The notes beneath the pieces were generated by a model. The model had not been told where the DNA came from and ran no database searches. It saw only the letters and a list, made by a program, of their open reading frames with translations. 13,767 nt of DNA from Kiritimatiellota bacterium. Lineage in GTDB: Bacteria > Verrucomicrobiota > Kiritimatiellia > JAAZAB01. Position 1 is the first letter of the stretch; each line of letters opens with the position of its first letter. Positions 7,514 to 13,767 of this stretch are shown here, one piece after another. The position numbers and the translations under genes were made by a program. The stretch lies in assembly GCA_008636095.1 (NCBI GenBank), contig VSJD01000091.1:1-13767 (forward strand), in the 5' to 3' direction.

Positions 7514-9472
7514 CTATTGCAAATATCGGCTTATGATATTTACGCCCTCGCTCTGCCGCGGCGGGGATATTCCAATGAGGTGAGCGAGCGTGGGCACCAC
7601 GTCGACAAGATTGATTGCGTCAATCCGCTTCCCCTTCGGCACGCCTGGTCCGCTGAGAATGAACGTCGCCTTGTTCGAAAACCCATGCAGCTGAGCGCCT
7701 GGCAAAAATTCGTGCGAACCGAGCCGCGCGGGCATTTTGCCTTTCGCGGGTCCGTAAATACTATTTTTCTTTAGATATGAAACCGTTTTTTCCCAGGAAT
7801 TTCCCACCACCTCATAAAGCCTGAGATTCCAGTACCCCGGTTTCATAAAATAAACAACATCGCCGACCCTTTCTCCGGAAATGCCGAACATGGATGTGTC
7901 CTCCCGTCTCGCCGCGAACGCGACGGGGCATTCTTTGGTGACGGGGTCGCGCAGATTCAACAGGATGGAAATTATCTCGTCCCGCACTTTTTCATAATCC
8001 TTCGGCGCAACCGCACCTTCGGGTTGTCTGCTTCTGAGATTCACCCAGCAATTATACCCGTCATTCCACACTTTCGTGTTCCTCCAATCAACGGCGAGTT
8101 TCCCTTTTTCCTTGCGGAATCTTATCAAACCCCGCTTGATAAATTCCCCTTCCAAAAAAATCTGCCGGTAGACCGGAATGGCACCATGGTCGGAAATAAA
8201 GGCAACAATGGTGTTTTTATCCGCGCAATTTCTTATTACCTTCCCCACCAGCTCGTCGGTGAGCCGGTGTGTTGCAAGCAATTCCTGCCAGTATTTTTTG
8301 GCATCGTTTTTTTTATAGTATTCGCTCTGTGGATGAAGGCAACTTAATATTCTATGATTAATGGCATCTTGAACGTGAACCTGCATGAAGAGTATGTCCC
8401 AGTCATAATTAGCCGTGAGATATGCCGCGGCTCTGCCCATCCATGCGCATTGCATCTTGATCGCTTCCGTGAGCAGTTTAAAACTCCCCCAGCCCGATAC
8501 GAGGCCTTCAAAAGGATTCAGTTCGAGTCCTTGATGAAACGGTCCGATATTTTTCGTCAATTTACCGCCCACGCTTTTTGGATAGCACCACCCCTCCGTC
8601 TTGTCGATCGCCGTCCTGAAAATGCCCAATTCCTTTCCATCTTTCAACAGTTTATCGATTTTAATTTTAAAATTCCCCTTTCCCTTGCGGGGCACCTCTT
8701 CCGCTATCCAGTCGCTCCATTCCCCCTCTTTCAGGCACGTGATTTGCGCTTGATAATCCTTTTTCTTCGAGACAACCACCTCGTCGTATCCATTGCCCTT
8801 TCTGTCGAGCAGAAGAACGCAATAGTATAAATCCCCTTTTTGTTCCTTTCCAAGTATTTTCCAGCCGTCTTTTGTCCAGGCCATTTTTACGCCGCCAGTG
8901 AGCGGCAGATATGTTTCCAGTGCGGGCGATTTCAGGGAAGGCAGGTTCGCCCACCCCTGTGCTTTGCGTAGATATATCCGCGTCGCGTTTTTAAAATTTT
9001 TCGTACGGGAGGCATAGTAGTATTGCGGAGAAGAGAAGCACCACTGGTTGGAAATAAACGGCCCATCCCCCCCGACGATGATACTTTTTTTCGTACGAAA
9101 CGGCCAGGCCGTGGGATAACTGAGCAAGATTGATTTTTTCCCCTGCCTTTCGGCGGCCTCCCAAAAATATTCCGCGTTACACAAAAAACTGTTGAAAGTC
9201 TCCGCCTGAACGTCGAGCGGTTTTCCCTTCACCGGCACTGCAAAGCCGCGGATCCCATGGGTTTTCGTCCAAGCCCCCGTAGCGATTGTCGTCCAGTTGG
9301 TGGGGGTGTCGACCGGCGGTGAGGGCATTGCCGGCGCAAAAACCCCGTTTTTCATAAGCCTGCTGAGATTCGGCAATTTCTCCTTGAATTTCAACAGCAG
9401 TTCCGGAATCATCCCATCATCACCGATCATTATGATCTTTTTTTTCATTTTAAGCTCATTGAATGTAGGCAT
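7514..9472 (-). CDS. AlkP-superfamily phosphohydrolase/phosphodiesterase (type I phosphodiesterase-like, COG3379-like), cytoplasmic
   Basis: The 652-residue product has the two-zinc active site of the alkaline phosphatase superfamily. D19 lies in MIGDDG, and T56 in VDTPTNWTTIATG is the likely nucleophile. The other ligands are D369 and H373 (VQDAINH), D428 and H429 (ISDHGA), and H596 (QLHGF). The order, and the LPNLSRLMKNGVF and KTHGI motifs, match predicted phosphohydrolases/phosphomutases of the COG3379 type. The nucleophile is Thr in a PTNW context, without the Cys/Ser-x-Pro-x-Arg of sulfatases, so it is not a sulfatase. Residues about 95-345 form a long insertion between the first and second ligand sets and probably shape substrate choice. 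There is no signal peptide, unlike the neighbouring enzymes, so it likely acts on a phosphorylated compound in the cytoplasm. M9 (9448) is an alternative start; neither has a strong Shine-Dalgarno sequence. It has its own candidate promoter upstream and ends 105 bp before the preferred regulator start. Confidence 0.93.
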   Translation of the reverse strand: MPTFNELKMKKKIIMIGDDGMIPELLLKFKEKLPNLSRLMKNGVFAPAMPSPPVDTPTNWTTIATGAWTKTHGIRGFAVPVKGKPLDVQAETFNSFLCNAEYFWEAAERQGKKSILLSYPTAWPFRTKKSIIVGGDGPFISNQWCFSSPQYYYASRTKNFKNATRIYLRKAQGWANLPSLKSPALETYLPLTGGVKMAWTKDGWKILGKEQKGDLYYCVLLLDRKGNGYDEVVVSKKKDYQAQITCLKEGEWSDWIAEEVPRKGKGNFKIKIDKLLKDGKELGIFRTAIDKTEGWCYPKSVGGKLTKNIGPFHQGLELNPFEGLVSGWGSFKLLTEAIKMQCAWMGRAAAYLTANYDWDILFMQVHVQDAINHRILSCLHPQSEYYKKNDAKKYWQELLATHRLTDELVGKVIRNCADKNTIVAFISDHGAIPVYRQIFLEGEFIKRGLIRFRKEKGKLAVDWRNTKVWNDGYNCWVNLRSRQPEGAVAPKDYEKVRDEIISILLNLRDPVTKECPVAFAARREDTSMFGISGERVGDVVYFMKPGYWNLRLYEVVGNSWEKTVSYLKKNSIYGPAKGKMPARLGSHEFLPGAQLHGFSNKATFILSGPGVPKGKRIDAINLVDVVPTLAHLIGISPPRQSEGVNIISRYLQ

Positions 9473-9521
9473 CTGAATTCTTTAACCATATAGCGAAAGG
9501 CCAGGCCCCGCTTTCCCTTGA

Positions 9522-9550
9522 CTTATAGTGCAAACCGGTTTGTTTATTAA
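9522..9550 (-). promoter_or_regulatory. Candidate promoter of the phosphohydrolase gene
   Basis: On the minus strand TTAATA (9550-9545, 4 of 6 to the -35 consensus) and TATAAG (9527-9522, 5 of 6 to the -10 consensus) are separated by exactly 17 bp. Transcription would begin near 9515, some 40-65 bases before the two possible start codons (9472 or 9448). The spacer contains a perfect palindrome, described separately. Confidence 0.5.
9531..9542. promoter_or_regulatory. Perfect 12-bp palindrome CAAACCGGTTTG, candidate LacI-family operator
   Basis: CAAACCGGTTTG is self-complementary across all 12 bases and lies wholly inside the 17-bp spacer of the candidate promoter. Short dyads with a CG centre flanked by A/T tracts are typical of LacI/GalR-family operators, and a site in the spacer would block RNA polymerase. 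I saw no second exact copy in the window. The binding protein is unknown. The local regulator has a GntR DNA-binding domain, so a separate LacI-family protein is at least as likely. Confidence 0.5.
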
Positions 9551-9602
9551 AATGGTCCTTCACTAATTTTCGTGTGTTTTTTCATTGCCCAAGGCGGCGT
9601 TT

Positions 9603-9632
9603 AACCGCAACTAGACTTTGCTTGCGCTGGTT
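9603..9632. repeat. Small imperfect hairpin
   Basis: AACC-GCAA at 9603-9610 can pair with TTGC and, after a 3-base bulge, GGTT at 9622-9632. It is a weak stem just outside the larger inverted repeat and may be part of the same structured element. It has no T tract on either side, so it is not a rho-independent terminator. Confidence 0.3.
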
Positions 9633-9642
9633 GTCCTTAATA

Positions 9643-9834
9643 GCAGTGCGAATTTCGTTTGAAAAAGGCTGCGGCGATTTCGGCTCATCTGCCCCGTTAC
9701 CGTGCTTGCGCATACGCGAGTATAGCGCTACGCACGGTGCCGGTGTATCTGAGCCAAACCCTGTCCCGCTATTAAGCGGGATTGCCTTGCTTTTCAAACC
9801 CCTCGGCAAGCTCGGGGATCGAAATTCGCCCTGC
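9643..9834. repeat. Complex imperfect inverted repeat with a central stem-loop (MITE-like, REP-like or structured RNA)
   Basis: The two halves of this stretch match each other in inverted order through collinear blocks: GCAGNGCGAATTTCG (9643-9657 with 9820-9834, one mismatch), GTTTGAAAA (9657-9665 with 9791-9799), GGCTCA with TGAGCC, ACCGTGC-type ends, then GCGC and ATAC/GTAT around a GCGA loop (9716-9719). The core 9700-9737 alone forms CCGTGC/GCACGG plus two inner stems. The right arm carries two extra pieces absent from the left. One is a self-contained hairpin at 9764-9781; the other is GC-rich, at about 9800-9819. No transposase is nearby. It could be a non-autonomous mobile element, a dispersed repeat or a structured RNA; the sequence alone does not decide. 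Confidence 0.5.
9764..9781. repeat. Perfect 7-bp stem hairpin
   Basis: TCCCGCT and AGCGGGA flank the 4-base loop ATTA. The hairpin sits inside the right arm of the larger inverted repeat as an extra branch. No T tract follows on the minus strand, and the nearest upstream minus-strand gene ends almost 500 bp away, so a terminator role is not supported. Confidence 0.55.
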
Positions 9835-10063
9835 GTTGTCATGCCGCCCATTCCCGGGTCCATATCGTATTTACCCTCAAAAGCCTCTGGTTCCGTGGGT
9901 TTCGACCCCTGTCAACAGTATTTTCGTCAATAAAATATCCCACGCTAAATACGGAAGAACCATTAAAATATCCGCGATGAAACCTGTAGACTCGTCAAAA
10001 ACCATCCCCTTGTATCTATACACGGCAGGAGCGGTCTTCCCTCCGAGGGCGCGTCTCACCCAG

Positions 10064-10079
10064 GGCGAGATGTCTCGCC
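10064..10079. repeat. Inverted repeat GGCGAGA-TG-TCTCGCC
   Basis: Seven-base arms are perfectly complementary around a 2-base centre. There is no T tract. It lies among other palindromes in the same gap, which suggests a REP-like element more than an operator of a nearby gene; the closest promoter candidate is some 500 bp away. Confidence 0.5.
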
Positions 10080-10109
10080 TTTGCTCGACATGACTCGAAA
10101 AAATCGGTC

Positions 10110-10130
10110 ATTCCGAGCATAGCAAGGAAT
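10110..10130. repeat. Dispersed-type palindrome ATTCCGAGCNNNGCNAGGAAT
   Basis: ATTCCGAGCATAGCAAGGAAT has complementary ATTCC/GGAAT ends and an inner GC/GC pair. Sequences of the form GTCATTCCGAGCNNNGCGAGGAATCT are a familiar class of dispersed intergenic repeat in many bacterial genomes and give rise to spurious HSERSEES-type peptides. This copy keeps the CATTCCGAGC and GGAATCT boundaries. Confidence 0.5.
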
Positions 10131-10274
10131 CTTGCCTTTGACGGAATAATCGGTTGTTTACCCATGGCAGTGTATAGACTGCTTTGGGTTCCTTATTAAC
10201 ACCTGGCAATCTTGTTATCAAACTTTGTCAAACGTTTCAGGGCCTTTGCCATTCATTCCTGATTTCTCCGGCTG

Positions 10275-13200
10275 TCAGGGTGCGAAGTTGTAGATCTTGA
10301 CCTCGTCAATCAGCCCATTAAATAACCTGCTGCCGGTATTGATCTGGCCGATGTATAATTTAGTGGTCCAGGCGGCCCATTGCAGTCGTCCGGACGAACT
10401 GGTCGTATCCGTTAATATCAAGACGCCATCCCGGTAGCACTTCACCGTATTTACCCCGTCATAGGTAAACGCAACGTGATGCCAGCCGTCCCAGGTGAGG
10501 GCATCGGAAGGCACGCACCAGTGCCACCCCTGATTGAGGGTATTAATATGAACCCATATTTTATTGTCAGTGATATTATAACCATAAGCCCCTTCTGCTC
10601 CGGCAATTTCATTCGGACCCGCGAAATTCGTCGTCGGTGAATAGACCCAGGCCTCCATGGTAATCGCCGCGACCTTGAGACTGCTGTTACTGCCGCAATC
10701 CACATAATTACTTCCGTTAAAACTCAACGCGCCGTTGATCCGGCCCTCTACCCATTGCGGATTTCCCTGCAGGGTCCCGTTATTTCCCGTTCCCGAAGAA
10801 TCGCCGGCTGTCGTTCCCGTCCCTTCGTCAAGTTTCCAATAACCTACAGCTTCTTGATTTTCTACCAGCACAACATCCATCAGCTCAATGCGATCCACAT
10901 AAAGATTGATTGCCAGCGGCTCCCAGGTCAATACCGTGATGTACAAGGCTTCATTAGTGGCGGTGATCGTCTTCATCACGCTGATCTTTTGCCATCCAGA
11001 ATTTAGTTCCGTTACCTGATTGGCATAAGTCCAGCCACTTTTCGTTCCCGCAAGACATATCTTAACCTTGCCCTGCTGGTCAGGATCACATCTTACATAT
11101 GCGCTGGCTGTATAGGTCTTTCCCTTTTCAACCTGGTAGCCGACTCTACTGCAAATCCCCTCGGTAGGAACTATGCCGGGCGTGGTAACCTTTAACGATA
11201 AATTCCCTGACAGTGCATCGGGTGATAGCGTCAGGACCTGGCCGTATTGCTGGGGGCCCCAGCCCATCATGTCCTGTTCAAAATCACCGTTATAAACAGT
11301 TTTGTAATCCTTGACCTCCATCAGCTCAATGCGGTCCACATAAAGATTGATTGCCTGCGGCGTATCCCAGGTCAATACCGTAATGCGCAAGGATTCATTA
11401 GTTGCGGTGATTGTCTTCATCACGCTGATCTTTTGCCATACCGTGTTCAGTTCCGTCAACTGGTTGGCATAAGTCCAGCCGCCTTTCGTTCCCGCCAGAC
11501 ATATCTTGACCTTGCCCTGCTGGTAAGGATCACATCTTACATAGGCGCTGGCAATATAGGTCTTCCCCTTTTCCACCTGGTATTTGACACTACTGCAAAT
11601 CCCCTCGGTAGGAACTATGCCGGGCGTGGTAACCTTTAACGATGAATCCCCCGACAGCGCATAAGGTGATAGCGTCAGGACCTGGCCGTATTGCTGGGGC
11701 CCCCAGCCCATCATGTCCTGTTCAAAATCACCGTTATAAACAGTTTTGTAATCCTTAACTTCCATCAGTTCAATGCGGTCCACATAAAGATTGATTGCCT
11801 GCGGCGTATCCCAGGTCAATACCGTGATGCGCAAAGTTTCGTTATCTTCAGTTATGGTCTTCATCACGCTGATCTTTTGCCATAAAGTGTCCAGTTCCGC
11901 TACCTGATTGGCATAAGTCCAGCCACCTTGCGTTCCCGCAAGACATATCTTAACCTTGCCCTGCTGGCTCGGATCACATTTTACATAAGCGCTGGCGATA
12001 TAGGTCTTCCCTTTTTCCACCGGGTAGGCAACACTACTGCAAATCCCCTCGGTAATTTTTATGCCGGGCGTGGTAACCTTCAACGATGAATTCCCTGACA
12101 GCGCATTGGAAGATATCGCCAGCACCTGGCCATTTTGCTGGGAATGCCAGCCCGTCGTGCCCAATTCAAAATCACCATTTTCAACCAAGTTAATCCGCCG
12201 CTGGTATTCCAGGTAGATCCAATTAGACGATAAATCGTGAATATCAACAGCCCGGGCCCTGAATGTAATTAAATAGGGCTCGCCTAAATTATAATACGCT
12301 TCCAAATAACCCGAGTTGGAACTGTCCAGCGGGTACCATATGTTTTGATTATTGATTGAATATTCCAATTCCGTGCTCTTAATGCCGTCTTCATCGGTGG
12401 CGTTAATTGTTATTCTTACCTGGTCGTTGGCACCTTCCTGCAGAGCGCCGGAACACTCCGGCAAGTCGTTAAATGCCGTCCACCCTTTAACACTCTCCGT
12501 ATCCTGAATATAAACATAAATCCTTTGCCCGTTGGCAACCGCATTGGTGGGAGTTACGGTTAATTCCAGCCGATTGTCGTTACTGGTCAAGGGATCGTCG
12601 GTTGACGAAGTCGGCCCCGGCACCGAGTAACTGTTCCGGGCAACATAAGCGATCCTATCGGCGGAAACCAAAGAGTTGTCTATATTGGCCGGCGTTGCCT
12701 TGACATACAGGTTGGTGTTCCAGGCCGGTCCGGTGTTCTTGTCCCTCCTGAAAATATGAATGGGCGCGCTCAAGGAATTTTCCGCGCACATATTTCTCAG
12801 GTTAACTGTGATGCGGCCCGTATCAGGATTATAAGCAATGCCGGCTTTGTTGATTACCAGGGGCCATTGCGTCCCCGCCCCGCCCCAGGCATCATACAGC
12901 TTGCCTCCGGGCGTCATCATTTCGTCCCTTAAAAACATATACTTGCTGGTTGAGACCGTCTCGTTTGATTTGGTGATCTTATTCCAGAATGTAAATCTAT
13001 TGGTCGTTGCATCATAACCATACGGCCCGTTAAAACAGTAAGCGGCCGCCATAAGCGGACCACCGTATATAAAGGGCGCCTTGTTAAGCGGAAACGCATT
13101 ATATATGGATACCTTGACATGATCCGTGGCCGGGTTATTGTTTAAAATGTAGCCGCTGTAATTCTGAAAAGTATTAGTGAGCGGGACATACCAGAATTTT

Positions 13201-13767
13201 CCATCGGGCGTTGAATCACTGAACGCTTTCCCTTCCTCCAGGAGGTTGCCTGATGAATCATAACTATGCCAATAAATACCCAACATGGGGTTATTTCCCA
13301 CTGATGTTGGGATGCCTTTAGCCATGATTGAAAAAACCAGGGGCGTAGCTCCGATCCCGCTCCCGCATACTTGCGAAGCAATTTTCAATCCGTTGTTACA
13401 TTGAACTCCCTTACTGCCGCCAACGCCAAGTCCTGCGGCATGGAAAGCATCCGGCGCCCGCGAAGTTGCCACCGTATACACAGGCGGCCAATAAGAACGA
13501 TTGGTAGTGACAATGGAACCCTGGCTGCGCCTTATGTTCCACGCCAAGGAAGGTATGGTTTCGAAATCTCCTTCCTGACAAACAGAAACCCCGTCCCACA
13601 CTTTAAGCAAATCAAAATTATCCAGCCATATTTTCCCGCTTGACACGGTATTTTCAATAAAATTATCGGCATCCACGATATCATCCGTAAAATATCTTGC
13701 CCCGGCCGGAAAATTGCCATCAATGAATGACGCTGGATAAGCAAAATATGACGAATAATAAGTATTA
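10275..13767 (-). CDS. Giant modular carbohydrate-binding-like protein, 5' end beyond the window (LamG and triplicated CBM-like repeats)
   Basis: The frame stays open to the window edge, with 1163 residues visible; the GTG at 13676 is internal, since coding-type sequence (AGARYFTDDI) continues upstream of it. The first visible residues end one jelly-roll module (IWLDNFDLLKVWD), and another follows to about residue 230. A beta-rich region covers about 290-430, and an Ig-like stretch about 440-525 (ITINATDEDGIKSTELEYS). Three tandem 148-residue units occupy 527-674, 675-822 and 823-969. Each opens with NGDFE and closes with INLYVDRIELM, a pattern typical of CBM4/9-like jelly rolls. About 973-1163 is a LamG-like domain (GYWKLDEG, DGWHHVAFTYD, GLIDEVKIYN). 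No catalytic core or membrane anchor is visible. It is probably an exported glycan-binding or adhesin protein, or the binding half of a large enzyme; export cannot be checked because the N terminus is missing. No terminator is apparent. Confidence 0.92.
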   Translation of the reverse strand, partial: NTYYSSYFAYPASFIDGNFPAGARYFTDDIVDADNFIENTVSSGKIWLDNFDLLKVWDGVSVCQEGDFETIPSLAWNIRRSQGSIVTTNRSYWPPVYTVATSRAPDAFHAAGLGVGGSKGVQCNNGLKIASQVCGSGIGATPLVFSIMAKGIPTSVGNNPMLGIYWHSYDSSGNLLEEGKAFSDSTPDGKFWYVPLTNTFQNYSGYILNNNPATDHVKVSIYNAFPLNKAPFIYGGPLMAAAYCFNGPYGYDATTNRFTFWNKITKSNETVSTSKYMFLRDEMMTPGGKLYDAWGGAGTQWPLVINKAGIAYNPDTGRITVNLRNMCAENSLSAPIHIFRRDKNTGPAWNTNLYVKATPANIDNSLVSADRIAYVARNSYSVPGPTSSTDDPLTSNDNRLELTVTPTNAVANGQRIYVYIQDTESVKGWTAFNDLPECSGALQEGANDQVRITINATDEDGIKSTELEYSINNQNIWYPLDSSNSGYLEAYYNLGEPYLITFRARAVDIHDLSSNWIYLEYQRRINLVENGDFELGTTGWHSQQNGQVLAISSNALSGNSSLKVTTPGIKITEGICSSVAYPVEKGKTYIASAYVKCDPSQQGKVKICLAGTQGGWTYANQVAELDTLWQKISVMKTITEDNETLRITVLTWDTPQAINLYVDRIELMEVKDYKTVYNGDFEQDMMGWGPQQYGQVLTLSPYALSGDSSLKVTTPGIVPTEGICSSVKYQVEKGKTYIASAYVRCDPYQQGKVKICLAGTKGGWTYANQLTELNTVWQKISVMKTITATNESLRITVLTWDTPQAINLYVDRIELMEVKDYKTVYNGDFEQDMMGWGPQQYGQVLTLSPDALSGNLSLKVTTPGIVPTEGICSRVGYQVEKGKTYTASAYVRCDPDQQGKVKICLAGTKSGWTYANQVTELNSGWQKISVMKTITATNEALYITVLTWEPLAINLYVDRIELMDVVLVENQEAVGYWKLDEGTGTTAGDSSGTGNNGTLQGNPQWVEGRINGALSFNGSNYVDCGSNSSLKVAAITMEAWVYSPTTNFAGPNEIAGAEGAYGYNITDNKIWVHINTLNQGWHWCVPSDALTWDGWHHVAFTYDGVNTVKCYRDGVLILTDTTSSSGRLQWAAWTTKLYIGQINTGSRLFNGLIDEVKIYNFAP
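10278..10850 (-). other. LamG-like (concanavalin A-like lectin/glucanase fold) C-terminal domain
   Basis: This segment encodes about 190 residues with the usual run of laminin-G-3 motifs: GYWKLDEGTGTTAGDSSGTG, ALSFNGSNYVDCG, ITMEAWVY, WHHVAFTYDG, KCYRDGVLI, KLYIGQ and LFNGLIDEVKIYN. Domains of this kind end many secreted PVC and Bacteroidota proteins and commonly bind glycans or proteins. It ends the protein without a sorting signal. Confidence 0.8.
10860..11300 (-). repeat. Tandem repeat unit 3 (147 codons)
   Basis: Last of the three units. It is one codon shorter because LTWDTPQAIN of the others reads LTWEPLAIN here. Its tail (MDVVLVENQ) diverges and leads into the LamG-like domain. Confidence 0.9.
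11301..11744 (-). repeat. Tandem repeat unit 2 (148 codons), apparent hybrid
   Basis: The N-terminal part (TVYNGDFEQDMMGW, GIVPTEGICS, TITATNE) matches unit 3. The C-terminal part (LRITVLTWDTPQAIN, MEVKDYK) matches unit 1. The switch lies near codon 122 of the unit, at about 11380-11400. Confidence 0.9.
11745..12188 (-). repeat. Tandem repeat unit 1 (148 codons)
   Basis: First of three contiguous in-frame 444-bp units in the giant protein gene. It is the most divergent at its N-terminal end (LVENGDFELGTTGWH) but shares its last 30 or so codons, ending DRIELMEVKDYK, with unit 2. Confidence 0.9.

Larger units (their letters stand above)
9836..10274. other. Intergenic stretch without a convincing gene; contains palindromic repeats
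   Basis: Reading frames here are short and broken. The best is 10059-9877 on the minus strand, encoding 60 residues including ADILMVLPYLAWDILL. It has no Shine-Dalgarno sequence, no recognised motif, and no partner. The stretch carries a perfect inverted repeat at 10064-10079, a dispersed-type palindrome at 10110-10130, and an A/T-rich imperfect dyad near 10220-10237 (AAACTTTGTCAAACGTTT). I found no tRNA, no IS, and no clear terminator for the upstream gene that ends at 10275. Confidence 0.5.

Noticed and set aside
7514..9472. Sulfatase
   Set aside because: The nucleophile position is Thr in DTPTNW with no C/S-x-P-x-R motif for formylglycine formation.
9764..9781. Rho-independent terminator for the gene ending at 10275
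   Set aside because: The stem is good, but there is no T tract on the minus strand and the hairpin is about 490 bp beyond the stop codon.
9582..9863. Minus-strand open frame of 93 codons across the inverted repeat
   Set aside because: It runs straight through palindromic repeat sequence, has no ribosome site and gives a low-complexity peptide; more likely a by-product of the repeat.
9894..9915. tRNA T-arm-like string GTGGGTTTCGACCCC
   Set aside because: The base that should close the T stem does not pair, and no matching acceptor, D or anticodon arm can be found on either strand.
9877..10059. Minus-strand open frame of 60 codons with a hydrophobic stretch (ADILMVLPYLAWDILL)
   Set aside because: No ribosome site, no family recognised, and it sits among dispersed repeats; it could be a remnant or part of a repeat, but it is too weak to call a gene.
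10860..12188. CRISPR array
   Set aside because: The repeated units are 444 bp, contiguous and in-frame protein domains, with no short repeats separated by spacers.

Overview
The window looks like a glycan-related accessory locus from a Gram-negative-type bacterium of about 50% G+C. All five substantial genes lie on the minus strand, so transcription runs from high to low coordinates. The combination of very large secreted multi-domain proteins (jelly-roll and CBM9-like modules, laminin-G-like domains, TIM-barrel glycosidase-like cores) with a GntR-LacI hybrid regulator recalls the PVC group (Lentisphaerota, Kiritimatiellota, Verrucomicrobiota). That placement is inference from gene style only, because no phylogenetic marker is present.

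Layout in transcription order. (1) 13767-10275: the 3' part of a giant modular protein whose start lies outside the window. It has N-terminal jelly-roll-like modules, an Ig-like region, three tandem 148-residue carbohydrate-binding-like repeats and a terminal LamG-like domain. (2) 10274-9473: about 800 bp with no convincing gene. It holds several palindromic elements, a complex inverted repeat near 9643-9834, and a promoter with a perfect operator-like palindrome in its spacer. (3) 9472-7514: an AlkP-superfamily phosphohydrolase with a full set of metal ligands and no signal peptide, so probably cytoplasmic. (4) 7513-7409: an intergenic promoter region with overlapping imperfect palindromes. 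(5) 7408-6293: a GntR-type DNA-binding domain fused to a LacI/GalR-type sugar-sensing domain. (6) 6262-3767 and 3739-53: two exported proteins with predicted glycosidase-like (alpha/beta)8 cores. They follow the regulator with gaps of only 30 and 27 bp.

A reasonable model is that the regulator senses a sugar or glycan breakdown product. It would control its own promoter and hence the two exported enzymes downstream of it. The cytoplasmic phosphohydrolase has its own promoter with a LacI-style operator, and may belong to the same or a related regulon. The giant modular protein may act as an adhesin or glycan-binding surface protein. No transporter, sulfatase or recognised glycosidase family is visible, so the substrate cannot be named. 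The points most worth following are the two possible new glycosidase-like families, the hybrid middle repeat of the giant protein, and the structured element in the 9.6-9.85 kb gap.
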